Shown: positions 50,761 through 63,390 of the stretch, one piece after another
How the letters are laid out: the number at the start of each line of letters is the position of its first letter
How positions within the stretch are numbered: the stretch's first letter is position 1
Assembly: GCA_003342895.1 (NCBI GenBank)
Contig: PTFA01000417.1
Span: 310,001 to 374,000, forward strand
DNA: 64,000 nucleotides
Direction: 5' to 3'
Source of the DNA: Casuarius casuarius
Taxonomy: Eukaryota; Chordata; Aves; Casuariiformes; Casuariidae
The notes under the pieces: generated by a model
The model's input: the letters and a program-made list of their open reading frames with translations, nothing else
Told to the model about the DNA's origin: nothing
The model's database searches: none
Program-made: the position numbers and the translations under genes

Positions 50761-53700
50761 AGCCCCATGCTCCTATTTGGAAAAGGGGAAAATTTGGCCC
50801 TATGGTGGACCATCTGTTTGGATTTATGTAAACAATGTGAAACACTCTTGGAGGTCACTGCGAGGCTCACCAGAGAAATCAAGCAGGTAAAACTAACCAA
50901 AAACAAAACAAAAATATAACTTCTGCCATCCTTATGTCCTTTTCTTCTCTTGGTTTCTAATACTGGCAAGCATTTTTATCATGCCCACTGTGTAAAGGGC
51001 AAACAGTCTACAGTCCTCTTCTGCATCCTTATTTTGTAGGCCAGACTACATTGTTCAGAGTCCTTCAGTCTGCTCTAATCCATTCTGATTAGTAAAATTT
51101 CACAGTTTATTTCACACCTTCTGGACTATCATGTGTGAACAGCACTCAAGCTATTCTTAGGAAAAGAAAAAAAAAATGCCTTTAGGTAGTAGTACTAACA
51201 CCCCAGGGCCAAAATTAAGGTAGTCAAGGATTTAAGGCTACATTAACCCATATGAAGCCTTCCATCCTGTTATGGGCAAGCCCAACTTCTAATCATTAGC
51301 TGAGGCAAATGTCAGAGTTGCTACTTAGGTCTTCTGGAATTTTACTGCTTGTATTAAAATACTTCCAGGAGGAGTAATGGCTTAGTCTTGTTTAAGACCC
51401 GCTGACATCAGAATCTTAAGGATACTGCAGATTCAGAAGCTCCACTGTAAGACTTTTGAGTAGATTTTATCTGTAGTTCTTAGTTTGAAAAACCTTGGTA
51501 TATAAGTGCAGCTGTATTCTTTCACAGATCTCAGCTCTTGTGACTGTTAAGTTTTTTTTTCCAATATCCAAGCCCATTTTTGTCTTGACCTACTGTGAGT
51601 AATGATTTCCAAATTAAGCTGTATTTACGTAAGCATTCTAAAGGTTATTGTCTTGGAGACAATCACATGAGTGCTGTTAAGTAACAAAAGAATTTCTGAA
51701 GCAGCACATTAAGTGATACACTCATAAGAATTAACTATATAATCCTACTCTCCATTTCTTTGTCTAAAAATATTATGGTAGGATCAGTAGAATCCATATC
51801 CCTCTCTCTTCTATAACCCCACTAAAAATTATCCTTTTCTTATTAGTTTTTGCCTGTACAACTAAGCTTCTATTTCACGGGAGGTTTTCACTCAACATCT
51901 GCAACTTTAGGTACAAATGCAAACACCACCTCTTTTTATTCTTCACACCTTACTTCCCACTTCTCCAATCTGTCTAAATTTCATAGCCAAATTTCTGCCT
52001 CCTCTCCCTCCCCTTCAACTTAATCAGCTACTTTCTTCCCCAAATCCTTCCCCCCTGTCAGCACATAATTCAGGTTTCCTTTTCTCACATGCAAACATCT
52101 CCATAATTCTAGATGTCCTAATCTTCACCTTTGACCCTAACTTATTTCTATTTCTTGTCCTATTCCCTCTGTTATAACCAGCCACACATTTTTTGAGTAA
52201 TCCTAATCTTTTTATTTTCCCACTTTGAGCATCTTTTCATGTTCTTTTTTTTTTCCTCCCTACACAGAGCTTCTAATAGTTTCCTTTTCAAATCAACTTT
52301 TTCTCTGTAAAATTTGCTGTCCAGATTTTTTTTTTTAGTTTAGTGCTGTTGACTCTTATTTTTATTTTTATTTCTTCTCTTGAGCACCAGGTTTGTGTAG
52401 AGTTGTGTAGAGTTACAGGTGACTGTTGATTACAGGTAGAACTCCATGGTCTCCAGGGTACATACCTGAGATGTAAATATACAGTCTCTTGGAAGTGCTC
52501 CTCTAAACGTTGTTCTAGCACAACATACTGTACATTTGTAGAAGACAGAGAACTGATTTTCTAGCTGATCTCTATCATATCTATGGAGCAATGAAAACAC
52601 ATTAAGGAAATAATATTAAGCTTCCTTTTGACTGCTTTGGTCTGAGCTTGCAATCATGAGTGATACATTCAGTAAAGGAATAAAATTTCTCATTGTCATT
52701 ATAGACCATTTTCTTAAAAGACAGTATTTATTTCAAGTTCTAAGTGCAGTTGCTAGTATGCTAATTAAAGAAACCACTGTTTTGTCCTCTGCATTAGTAC
52801 CTGTTTGGTATTTTTTAAGAAATTAATCAGTGAACAATTCATTTCTTTGAAGATGCAATGAACCATATACCTTCTATTGCTGTGATTTTTTTCCCACACA
52901 GTACAAAATTAGAAGCTATTGCATGTTAAACCAATAAAGAATTTTAATTTCTCACTACATTTTTTAAGCAATCTTGTTTCCCTCACTTTAGCTCTTAAAA
53001 TTTTAGAAAGATTAATTAAAGAATAAATTCATGATTATTGGCTTAAAACAAGTGAAACATAAAACCCAAGCTTGATAAAAGCCATCATAAATCTGGATGC
53101 TGACTTTTAAAATCAAGAAAAATCCCACAAATGCTCTAAGTATTCTGTCTAAACATAGCCATTTTCTCCACGTTTCCAGCACAATTTCCTTTTGCTTTTT
53201 AATCTACTTTTTTTGCTTCCATTGGTCATATTGAAAAGTGGTCCATTGGAAAGCGTAGAGTTCCTCCCAAACAATTAGCACCCACGACAGATATGATTTC
53301 GTTGCTAGTGATCCAGAAGAGCTAAAAGGAAGTTGGCTAGTACAGTAGGGTTCTACTGGTCACCTGTTTCACTAAAAGTCAATGTGGTATCAGCCAGTCA
53401 TGACTTAAATGGCCTGTGGAGCTGACTGCATATAGACTGTCATGATGGGAAGTGCAGAGAATGTCACAGCACATGGAATAACTGCTGTTGCCAAGCATAT
53501 TGGGAACTACAGTTATTGCATACTGGGAACTCCCAGTTATTGCACCTCCTCCTCCACTGAGGAAGTTTATTGCTTGAGACATTCTACTTTAGCACTGCTC
53601 TTTTTCCACTGACCAGGTAATATCTCTGTGACTAACTAGCACATCAGACCCCTACTTACCCACCCCAAGAAATCATACACTCTGATATCTAAGAACTCAA

Positions 53701-56215
53701 TATATGCACATTGAACTAAGATATGGATCTTTTTGTTGGTCCAATCTTTGTGAAGTTTATTCAGGATTTTTAGTTTGGCCCCCTAATTACATGTGAAACA
53801 AATTAAATTTGGTCATGCTCAATACTAGGCTCAGTTGAAATTATCTGCAAGAATAATAGCTGAGATACTTGTAGTAATGTGTCTCATTCAGGAAGTTTAG
53901 TAGAAAGGAAAAAGATTTTGCATGACTCAAGAGGAGTCTTGGAGGCTTTCTCATTCCTTTGAGCCTAAAGGCTCATTCCTTTAGCAATCAGATTTTCAGG
54001 TGTAGAAGGAATGTTTTTCTACACCCTCTTCCTTATGACCTGACAAAACCCATACAACACAAAGAAGGTTTCTAAAAGTAATAGTATGAGAAGTATCTGC
54101 AAAATATACTACAAATGGCAAACCCAGTTTATGGGACCGAATGGCATTTTTACATTCACCAAGTCTTAGTTTTACTAGACATGCAATCTTTCTAACATAT
54201 AAAAGTCTGCAAGAATGTCTGAGAATATATATCAAAGCTAAGTAGCTGTAACACTTTATGGAACTATAAATGTGAAAGTAGCACTATTACATTTGATGAG
54301 AATTATTTGCTTTTGTATGGCAATGACTGCATAAGAATTAAATAACGTTGAATGAATGACATAGTGGATGTACAACAAAATACACTAAACTTGATTTATT
54401 AAAGTGAAAAATGAATGCAGAAGGACATTTTCTTCTTAACTTTGCTTAGATTAGGTAGGTCCACACTACTGATCTTCAACAACATCTACATTTAGCCTCA
54501 TCTCTTGTTACATGGATCATAGCAAGTACCTTATTAGTGAATGAGTGAATCCAGCATGAGTAAAGGTGATAATAAGAGCTTGATATAAGTTTGTTGATGG
54601 CATTTGTTTGAACTGATATTACTGGAAAAGTCTAGATCTTGTGTGTGGTACCTGTGTGAACTTTGCCCAAGTATGCAATATATGTGAAGTCAATATTCAG
54701 TCAGTTTTTCAACATCCTCAAGCTCCACAGTGAGCTTCATATCTATACTGCATACCAAGTCATGCCACTTTAGGCTAAGCAAACTCTGTAGGCGATCTAT
54801 TTGAAATTCCTACATCTCTTCCATAAGATCCCTGTCTAAGATCACACCAATTTCAGCTTCTGCTGAAACCTCTGGAACCTATATTTCATGTTTAAGCAGG
54901 AACTCCAAGCATAGCATCCTAACTGACTTAATTTCAACCTGTGGCACTTTTAAAACTTTGTTAACCCTCTATCTAGTGCATATCTTCCTGCTCTAATGCC
55001 TATACTTTTATTCTCTTGCCAGATATAAATTTGAATTTCCAACCATGTTCTTTATCTTTGTCAACTTAAATTAGGCCTATAACCTTCCTAGACCAACTCC
55101 TAGGAGTCCCTTGGAAATGACCTGTAAGACTCTTTCTGCTGAGACCATCTTATCATATCTTTCCAATCTGCTCCCTGAACTGGGTCCATTACCTGACTAC
55201 ATTTTTCAATTTTTTACAGAAATTTAATTTGAAATATAAGTCTTTTTCATTCTTGCACCAATTTGTATTGCTTTGCTTTAAGACTCCTACAAATCACCAA
55301 AGGAACTGTTCTTTGCCAGATAAATATTCTTGCATTTTTTTTCATATCTTATGTAAAACACATGTACTGACTCTTTATAATCACCATAACAATTACTATT
55401 TTCTAAAATACAAAAGTGCTTGCTTTTCAAATAATAGAACTGTATAAAGTGAAATGTTTATTCTAGTCCATCAAAATACTTAGACACTAAAAAAGTATGA
55501 GAAATGCATGTAGTATTTTCCTGCTTCTTGAAGGCTGCTGCACCATAAATGGAAAGAAAGTACCAAAATGCTCCCATTTCTGTCAGATATTCATAGAGCT
55601 TTGGGTCCAGAGAGAGTTTCTACTGAAGCCAAAATTATACATTCTTTATTGTTTCTTTCTTCCTGAAACATGTTCCATTAATCAGACTTGTAAGAATTTT
55701 GACACATTTTCTTGCCTCAGATCACGGCATACAAAATGATGTCCCTAACAGTGATTCAAGATTTCATTTATGAGGAAGAACATAGGGGCATTTTTACCTT
55801 TTTCTCCCATTCAATGGAGAATTCAATTTCTCTACATTCATGGCTGTAGGCCTTGTTATGCTATTGAGAAGTACAAGTGTCCATAGAAGCACTTTGTTAT
55901 AGTACTACTTAAAGTAAGTCCCGCAGAGACTGGTGCAGTAATTTTCTACATGTGCTAACAAGGTAGAAAAATGTTACAAGATGGGCAGAGAAAGAAAAAA
56001 ACGTATTGTAAGGGGGGATATATTTATTGAGTGTAAGGTGACCAATATTCTTGTGATAGGGTTGTAAAGTGCTTAAAACAGGATACAAGTGTAATTTAAC
56101 TTTATGGTTTTGACCACCCTGTAAAAGTCATAAAACATGTAAAGATCATGCATCAACTATAACATCACATCGTGCTCACAAATGTCTTGTCATGGGAATA
56201 CATGTATTAACAGAT

Positions 56216-56500
56216 TGTTAGAACAAGCATGTTAGGACAATGCCTGTAAGACAATTAGCCTGACCTATTCTACGCTGCCAAACTGAGCCTATTGTGCTTG
56301 ATGAGAAAAAATTATCACAATCTGAAGACAAAAGATATTTTGGCACTGAGGTTTCCGGGATTACAGTGCTGGCAATACAGTTGCACCAACAGTAACCAAC
56401 AAGAGCTAATGAAAACAATGTTTACTGTATAAAAGCTCCAGTCAGGCCAGAAGCAACCTTTGTTAGCATACGTTGAAAAGTTTCAGCTATATTTTGGTGC
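56216..56500 (+). mobile_element. Possible LTR
   Basis: The segment opens with TGTTAGAACAAGCATG and 'tgttaggacaatgcc', text in the style of a retroviral LTR start, and has a TATAAAAG box at 56428-56435. A GC-richer stretch follows. I see no canonical poly-A signal within the next 100 bases, no flanking duplication and no primer binding site, so this stays tentative. Confidence 0.3.
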
Positions 56501-58185
56501 ATTTGAAGAAAGATTACATGGAAGGGTTTAAAGTTTGGAATAATTTAATGGTAGCATTTTGAATTTCTAAGCAAATTATTTATGAAAGACTTCTGTGAAG
56601 AGCCTTCAGGTGGCTTTATGAAAGATACTTTTCTTCTGTTTATTACCAACATTTTTCCTCTATCCAATGCTTGGATAAGTAGATAATCAAATAGATCCAT
56701 GGATATCTTTTGAAATGAGGTATCTTAATTTCCACTGGACTGTGTGATTCCTCTATGCTATACCTACTAGGTTAGTCAAAGAATCACTGGCTAGTTAGCT
56801 TACTTGTCAGATCCTGCACCGACAATTTATCTGTTGTAGTCCAACTACTAACAAGCCTCAAGGGCTGGGTGCCAGGTCAAACACAAACAATAGACTAATA
56901 AACCAAATGCAAGCAGTAGAGGTATTTTTCCCTTTAATAATAATAAAGTAATGCTTCTGTGAGCAGCAATACAGGATATCAGAGGGTTCAGTTCTGCATA
57001 TCTGATTCAGAAGTAATGTGCCTGTGAAACTTGGGTGTTTTCTAACCACTACTACTTCCAGTAACATGGAGGAAGTATTTAAAGGATGGCATGAGCATTG
57101 CCTTCACTTGTATGAAACCAGCTGACAATTGTCTTTGTCCTGCTGATTGGTGGAGAGCTCAGAACTTCCAAAGCATCCTTCACTTCAGAAGGAAACTGCA
57201 TGATGTGGAAATAATTGACAGTTGTTAACAGATAATATTAATATTCTCCTGTTAATCTCATTTGGACAGATAGTGGATAAGTAATCTAGAGATGATGATC
57301 AACTGAAAGCATGAAAACAATGGGAAGAAAGAAAAGAAAGAAGATGGAACGATGCACAAGTACATTAAAAAAATGCACAAGTACATTTTTCTTCTCCCTG
57401 CTTTAAACTGCATGCCAGTCATTTAAAATAAAATATTTAAGGCTTCAGGGTGTTTGTACAAGCTTTTTAATTAAGGTAACCCATTTAAAATGGAATCTAA
57501 ATAAAGTATAGCTGTTTCACTAAGAGTAACAAAAAAGGTTTAAACAATAGAATTAAGCATTTCAGTGTGATTTAGACTGTATGGCAGTTTAATAGTCAGC
57601 ACTAATGCACAGTATAAAGAATCACTGTAATAGTGGGCCAAATTTCATTTGCTTTTTCTGCATGAGCAGTATCACAGATGTCTGTAAGGTTACCTTCAGT
57701 TATTTGGCAGGCAGAGTTATTTATGGTTTTCCATTTTTTTCTCCTGTCTCTATTGTTCAAAAAACTTTTTCTGATCTTAAAATATCTTTCATTGCTTAAC
57801 TTGCTCTTCAGTTTCACAATGCATTAAAAACCTAAAATAGAATCTAATCCAGCTACTATGCTAGTTTTTCAAAGAAAATGAAATACCTTGTCAGACTTGG
57901 GCACCCTCAGACTTGTGCGCAGACAACTCCATAGGTATATAACTAGACTGATACTATCAGAAGAATCACTAAGAAGGAGAATGTTGATAACAGAGGAATC
58001 TTCAGTACTAAATGATATTAAAAATAGATAGCTCTATAACCTGAGAAGTTAGGTTTAAGGATCCCCAACCAGATGGATGATCTAGATGGTCACATGATGC
58101 TTTTTAAAGAAAAAGCTACCTGTGATGTTCTGAACTCTGCAAAGAACATTTCTGTTGTCTTGTCATAAAGTCAAACAGATTAAGT
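56501..58185. other. AT-rich non-coding DNA
   Basis: No gene is recognised. A 15-base direct repeat (atgcacaagtacatt) occurs at 57352-57366 and 57373-57387. Confidence 0.55.
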
Positions 58186-58830
58186 CATAGAATCTAGGAA
58201 TCACATAGGTTGGGAGGTACGCCCTGAGGTCATTTAGTCCAACTGCCTGCTCAGAACAGGGCCAAGTTAGAGCAAGCTGCTCAGGGCTGTGTCCAGGCAA
58301 CTGCTGAATGTCTCCAAAGGTGCAGATTCCAAAACTTCTCTCTGGGCAACTTGTTGCAGTGTTAGATCATCCTCATGACATTTTTTTTCCCCTTATATTG
58401 AGTCTGAATGTCCTGTGTTACTTGTGCCTGTTGCCTCTTGCCCTTGACTCTGCACCTCGAAGAGGAGCCCCATTCCATCTTCTCTGCACCCACCCATTAA
58501 GTAGTTGCAGACAACAATAAGGTCTCCCCATAGTCACCTCTTTCCCAGGCTGAACGACCCCAATTCTCTCAGCCTCTCCTCATTACGTTATGTGCTGCAG
58601 CCTCCTGACCAGCTCTCTGGTCTTCTGCTGGACTTTCTCTAGTATGTCAGTATTATTGTTTTACTGGGGAGCCCAAAACTGGACACAGTAATCCAGATGT
58701 GGTCTTACCAGTGACAAATAGTGCCAAATGGAAAAGAATAATTATTTTCCTTGGCCTCCTGGCTATGCTGTTCCTACTAACAGCCCAGTATGTGGTTGAC
58801 CTTTGCAGAAAGGACACACAGCAGAAGCAG
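58186..58830 (-). mobile_element. CR1 retrotransposon 3' fragment
   Basis: Reading the plus strand, it begins with 'catagaatctaggaatcaca', 'ggttgggaggtac' and 'ctgaggtcatttagtccaac'. It continues with 'gagcaagctgctcagggctg', 'caggctgaacgaccccaatt' and 'ctggacacagtaatccagat'. It ends near 'aggacacacagcagaagcag'. This is the CR1 3' end in reverse order, about 645 bases, truncated on the far side. Frames are broken. Confidence 0.92.
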
Positions 58831-59540
58831 CTCCTGGAGAAAAAAACAAAAAAAAAGAAAGTCAAAATCTCACACCTGACACAAATCTGAAGTTAGCATT
58901 CTGTAACACTCCAGCAGTAATGCATACAAGTTGAATTACTTGATACGATTCCGTCTTGCTTTCTGATAGTCAGTGGGGTCTTATCTAGAGCTGCTAATGC
59001 TACCCAAAGCCTCACTATTGACTTCGTCAGGAGCCAAACAGAACTGCAAAGACATAAATCTAAATGATCTGTCAGATATCTGTTAGAGTTCAGTAGACAG
59101 GAAAATTCTGGATAAAATCTGATGTATAGGTTGTGGGTGCAGATATCACAGTGAAATACGGCCATGCCCCAGCTAGAAAGAAAAACATAATTTTGAGCAG
59201 TGAAAGGTGGAATTAAAATGTACAATCAATAAGTCATAAAGAAAGAAAAATGGACTTCAACAATTGCATTTCTAAAGATTTTGAATGAATAAATGTAGTT
59301 GTATATTCTCTGGTACTTTGGTTTCATATCATTGCTTCATAAGGCCCTAATATGGAAGATCTAATTATTGCAAGAACATCTTACAGAAGTAACCATACTG
59401 TAAGTATTATAAAAAAAAAATTAAGCTCTGTTTTGTGAAATAGAAGTAGATATGTGGAAGCAGCAGAGAGATCTGACACTATTTAAGACTATCTTTCTGC
59501 TGAAATATCTTTGAAGGAAAAAGTTAAAAGTAATACAGAG
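58831..59540. other. AT-rich non-coding DNA
   Basis: No gene is recognised. The 110-codon minus frame at 58893-59225 shows no domain. Confidence 0.5.
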
Positions 59541-60002
59541 TGTCATGGGACAACCAACTATCTTTACAGTCCCAGACTGTGTGGGTTTCATGTGGCATGA
59601 GGGAGAAGAGGAGGGGCAGAAGGGGATTTACTGCATGACTCCACAACTTGTTTCAAAGGTCAAGATTTACTACACAAATTACAGCAGTACAAAGCAACAG
59701 TTCTTATCAACAGAAACTTAGCTCAACTAGAACGCTTGTTTTCTAATCAGACTAAAAGTTATGCTAATAATAACTACTCAGTAAACAGGAAAGGCTAGCT
59801 AATTTATACTAACTGTAACTACCCAAATAAATGAACCAGGCAGACCAATTCTGATTGATCTTACCCACACGTTGCCTGAGCCCAAAGTACACTCAATCCC
59901 AGGACAGTAACTGTGGGAGGGCATCCCCATCCCGAGGGAATCCGCAAGTTGGCAGACCTGTTGTCACCCACAAAGAATCCAAGATGGCCTCCGGGGCCAA
60001 CC

Positions 60003-60010
60003 TATTTATA
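60003..60010 (-). promoter_or_regulatory. TATA box of the solo LTR
   Basis: TATAAATA on the minus strand, placed between the tandem array (U3) and the presumed R/U5. Its activity is not known. Confidence 0.55.
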
Positions 60011-60305
60011 CCCTTTAGGGGAAGGTGGAGGTGGAGTTGAGAGGCCAGTTGCAGGTCTCTTCACGCAGTCGTAGTCCCTAGCTCTTGGCTGCTGCAGGGT
60101 TCAACTCTCCTCCGTCATTGTTATGATGATCGCACCCACAGTCATGGGGGGCGTGTATGTGTGTGAGGGGGTGGCCGAACACCCCCAAGGGCAGACCAGC
60201 TGCCTTGAGCACTCTTCAGCACTGAAGAAAGGGTGTTGAGTGACTGCAAATGACTGCTTTAACCTTGCAGTGGTGGTCCCAAGGAAAGATCCCACAGCTG
60301 GGGTA

Positions 60306-60545
60306 AGGAGGAGTCAGTTCTAGTCTGCAATGATTAACACTGCCCCAGCAGTGAAAGTAGGTGTTATCTCCCAAGGTCTTGATGAGGAGGAGATAGTCCA
60401 GACCACCATAATTAACACTGCTCCAGCTGTCAAAACAGGTGTTGTCTCTTAAGGTCCTGATGAGGAGGAGATAGTCCAAGCCACCATAGTTGACAGTGCC
60501 CCAGCAGTGAGAGGAGGTTTTTGTTTCTCAGTGTCCTGGTGCCTA
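60306..60545. repeat. 78-base tandem repeat in LTR U3, about three units
   Basis: Unit starts align at 60333 (attaacactgccccagcagtg), 60411 (attaacactgctccagctgt) and 60489 (gttgacagtgccccagcagt), exactly 78 bases apart. Each is followed by 'ggtgttatctcccaaggtc'-type text and 'gatgaggaggagatagtcca'. A partial unit precedes the first (from about 60306) and the last is incomplete. Duplicated enhancer blocks of this size are common in retroviral U3 regions, so an enhancer role is likely but inferred. Confidence 0.88.
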
Positions 60546-60678
60546 AGCAGGCCTTATCTCAAAGTCTTGATATATTCCCTTTTGGAGTGTAAAACACAGG
60601 AATGCAGACTGCTTGTAATTGGTACCAAATATGTGTGTGTGGGGGAAGCTGGGAGCACCCCCCCACAACCTCACAGAG

Positions 60679-62122
60679 TCTCACCATTTTGAAGTTCATA
60701 TTATTATATAGCTTCCCCTAAAATCAGTGAAGCAAATAGCTAATTACAGCAGGATGACCATGAAAAAATAAATATCTATTTCATAGATTCTCCTTAGATT
60801 CACTCATATTTTGACAAATTACAGAGTCCTTGTTTAGACAGCAAAGAAAGATTGTTAACATATAACATATACCAGCCCAATGGTGTTTTTCAAAATATAA
60901 TGTGAATGTTAATATTTGTAATACGGGTCAAGTAAAAGCCAAAATTTTAAAAGCGGTCATTTCTTTTAAAGACACTAATTAAAGCAATAACTGAAATATT
61001 TTACTTCAATTCCACTAAGCAAATGATTCAGTGTTCTCAGGCAGTTGCCCAAGCTCCCTAGATAATCAGTTTAGAGAAGAAGGTGCTTCTGAAAATCTGC
61101 ATCTCACCTGAATTAAATAATGCACTTCTTGTTTGTCTGCCCTCTGTCTATTCCCTTCTCCCCCATATACTCAATCCAAAAGAAGTGGAGAATAATCTAA
61201 TCTAGTATAATCCATGGTCAAGGAGTCTGTGTCACCCATTCCCTGGGGAAGTGCTTTGATTGCTCGATTACTATGCAATTTACTGTGCATAGCTACTACC
61301 AGGGATGTCACTATTCATTATTGTTGGGAACACCAGTTATACTTCTAAATTTTTAGGAGAACCTAAGCAGTTGTCATCCTAACGCTAATGGTAGCAAAGC
61401 TATAGGCAAGAAGCAGATGATCCTCACCTCAGAACAAGTGTTCCTGGACATTTGTGAGCTTACATTTACACACCCACAGAATTTCAGGCTTGGAAGTGAT
61501 ATACTTAGTAAATTATGATATCTATAATGGCTGTTCAGCAATAAGTCATTAAGGGGTTCGTGCAGCCAAGTTGTTCATGGAATTTCATTTCCTATTCCTT
61601 AAGCAGGGCAGGATTTAAAGGGATTGAATCTTTCTTTTAGTGAATTTTACATTCAATAATATTTAAAGGGCAGATTTATGAAGACTTTTATGCTCTTAAA
61701 TTCTACTGATCTCAAGTTTGGTTAACACACTGCTTCTATTCCTATTTACACACTAAATTCTGCAGTAGTCTAAGATTAAGTCTCTAGGTAGTCTCTATTA
61801 GCTCTTCAGCCTCTTAGAGCTGTTGTGGCTTTCAGTAGCATTCACTTGCTCTCGTCACTGAAACCTCTTTCATGGTAAGTCAAATTGTCTGTTAAGAAAA
61901 GGAAACAGGAAAAAAAGTGAATTTAATGGAAATGGAGATATATAGTGCACTGTCATTTCAAATCTGTACTATCATTCTATTTTCTTAAACATGGTGACTA
62001 TAGGACTGTTAAATAGAAAATGCAGTCTAGCTATTGTCTAACTGGAAGGAGATCAAACTCTTCAGTACTCAGTTTATATACATAGTAAATGTGTATGGCT
62101 GTCTGAATGTGTGGATGTATGT
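60679..62122. other. AT-rich non-coding DNA between two LTRs
   Basis: No gene or repeat is recognised. Confidence 0.55.
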
Positions 62123-62126
62123 GTTT

Positions 62127-62833
62127 TGTTATGGAAATTAGGCTTGTCGGCCACCATAACAGGGCCAACCCTAGGTTCCCGCAGAAAAGTTCAGAGCCAA
62201 ATCAAAGCAAATTAAATAATTAAATTTTAATAATGTGCATACAGTAATTACAGCTCGAGCTGGGTGCCTCCGACGAGGGACCCCGAACAAAGAAATCCCT
62301 GGGCATTATAGCTTTTTCAAATTAAGTTTCCCACCCCCCACATGGTAGTTCAGACCAATAGTAATTTTTAGGTCTGGGGTCGCCTGCTCCTTATTGGGTC
62401 TCATCGTTGTTCCTAGGCAGGCTGTTTTTCTCCCTTATCTTTACTGTTGAAGTTTCTGCTGATGGTTGTACCTTCATTTCTTGTTGGGTCTTACTGTTGT
62501 CTCTCAAGGTCCTGAGAAGGAGGTGATTCCAAATCATTACAATTAACACTGCCCCAGCAGTGAGCTGAGGCTTTGTCCCCCAAGGTCCTAATGCCGTGCA
62601 CCGGTCTTATTTCAAAGCCTTGACATCCTCCCTTTCAGAGTGTGAGACGCAGGGATGCAGACTGCTTGTAACTTCCTTATCTTCCCAGCTTGAACCAGCT
62701 CTGAGGCCCTCTTCTTACTGGACTAAGTAAAAGTTCATTATTTTATCTAAGTGCAGCCTAAGGCTTCAGCAAATTTAGCTACTCATGCTAAGCAAGTTTT
62801 ATATAAGTTGTACTAAGTGGCTACCTCTAGACA
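62127..62833 (-). mobile_element. Solo LTR, inverted partner of the LTR at the window end
   Basis: The plus-strand text begins TGTTATGG at 62127, and on the minus strand the element could start TGTCTAGAGG at 62833. GTTT lies on both sides (62123-62126 and 62834-62837), a possible 4-base target-site duplication. On the minus strand there is a TATAAT-like box (about 62312-62303) and ATTAAA (62231-62226), giving U3-R-U5 order. It is related to the LTR at 59.5-60.7 kb by its 'TGT(C/T)ATGG' end and its U3 text, and it carries about one and a half of the 78-base-type units (about 62500-62590). The reverse complement matches 63.39-64.0 kb closely. Confidence 0.75.
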
Positions 62834-63390
62834 GTTTCAGTTCGCTATTCTTTAACATGTTTGTATGTATATATATATGTGTGTGTGGGTATGGGTGTGT
62901 GCATGTATACATTTATATATATACATTAGAGATGTCAGGTTGAATTTCCTTGTTGGTGAACAAAGATTAGTTCTGCTAATGAATAAAGGAAGGAATAGGA
63001 GGAATATGTTGAGAAGGAGAAAAAGATGGGAAGATTGCTAGAGATGTCCAAAAGTGGATAAAATAGCTCAGAGCATGAAGGGAGACTAGCAAGTGGGAGG
63101 GTACTTTTAGCCTTTAAAGACATACAAGGTATTAATTTAGTTTCTAAAGCGAATTACAGAATATATAGGAGTCACTATACTGTGGCGGACAGATGAGTGA
63201 ATCTTTTTGCCTTAAACATTTCTTGGTACATAAGGTGCAAGCAAACCATAACCCCGAACAAGCCATCTGTTCCCGGCGGGAACAGGACTGAGCTGCTGCG
63301 ACCCCCGAAATGGTCTCCCTGCGACCATTCAGGACACACCGAGCCTGCACTGAACCAGACCACGATCGGGCAGAGACTTTGGGACCTGGA
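62834..63390. other. Spacer between inverted LTRs, with microsatellite and GC-rich patch
   Basis: It contains a TG/TA microsatellite (about 62862-62926), an AT-rich middle and a GC-rich part with CpG dinucleotides at about 63230-63390. That part includes the 19-base palindrome CTGTTCCC-GGC-GGGAACAG (63267-63285). The GC-rich part may still belong to the right-hand LTR or to another old element. Its open frames on both strands show no recognised domain. I see no gag or pol text, so this is not an intact provirus interior. Confidence 0.5.
62862..62926. repeat. TG/TA-rich microsatellite
   Basis: Imperfect TATG, TGTG and TATA units over about 65 bases. Confidence 0.85.

Larger units (their letters stand above)
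47024..56190. other. AT-rich non-coding DNA with simple repeats
   Basis: No gene is recognised. Simple repeats lie at 47300-47356 and 50737-50760. The plus frame at 49939-50286 (115 codons) has a fairly balanced composition in its second half but no splice or family evidence. A stretch at 53490-53545 holds two near copies of 'gggaact(a)cagttattgca'. A pyrimidine-rich section lies at about 51900-52280. Confidence 0.5.
59541..60673 (-). mobile_element. Solo LTR of an endogenous retrovirus with an internal 78-base tandem array
   Basis: Both ends are visible. The plus-strand text begins TGTCATGG at 59541 and ends CAACCTCA at 60673, giving TG...CA ends on either strand. CAGAG flanks both sides (59536-59540 and 60674-60678), a 5-base target-site duplication. 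The orientation is minus, because TATAAATA reads on the minus strand at 60010-60003 and the tandem array lies upstream of it, in the U3 position. About 1,130 bases long, it has no gag, pol or env, so it is a recombined solo LTR. Parts of its U3 match the LTR at 62.1-62.8 kb (for example 'ggatgcagactgcttgtaa'-type text). I cannot name the family. Confidence 0.8.

Noticed and set aside
53490..53545. Near-duplicate 'gggaact...cagttattgca' text as an inverted-repeat DNA transposon end
   Set aside because: The copies are direct and short, with no partner terminal repeat.
62834..63390. Region between the inverted LTRs as a provirus interior
   Set aside because: LTRs of a provirus must be in direct orientation, and the spacer is short and shows no gag, pol or env text.
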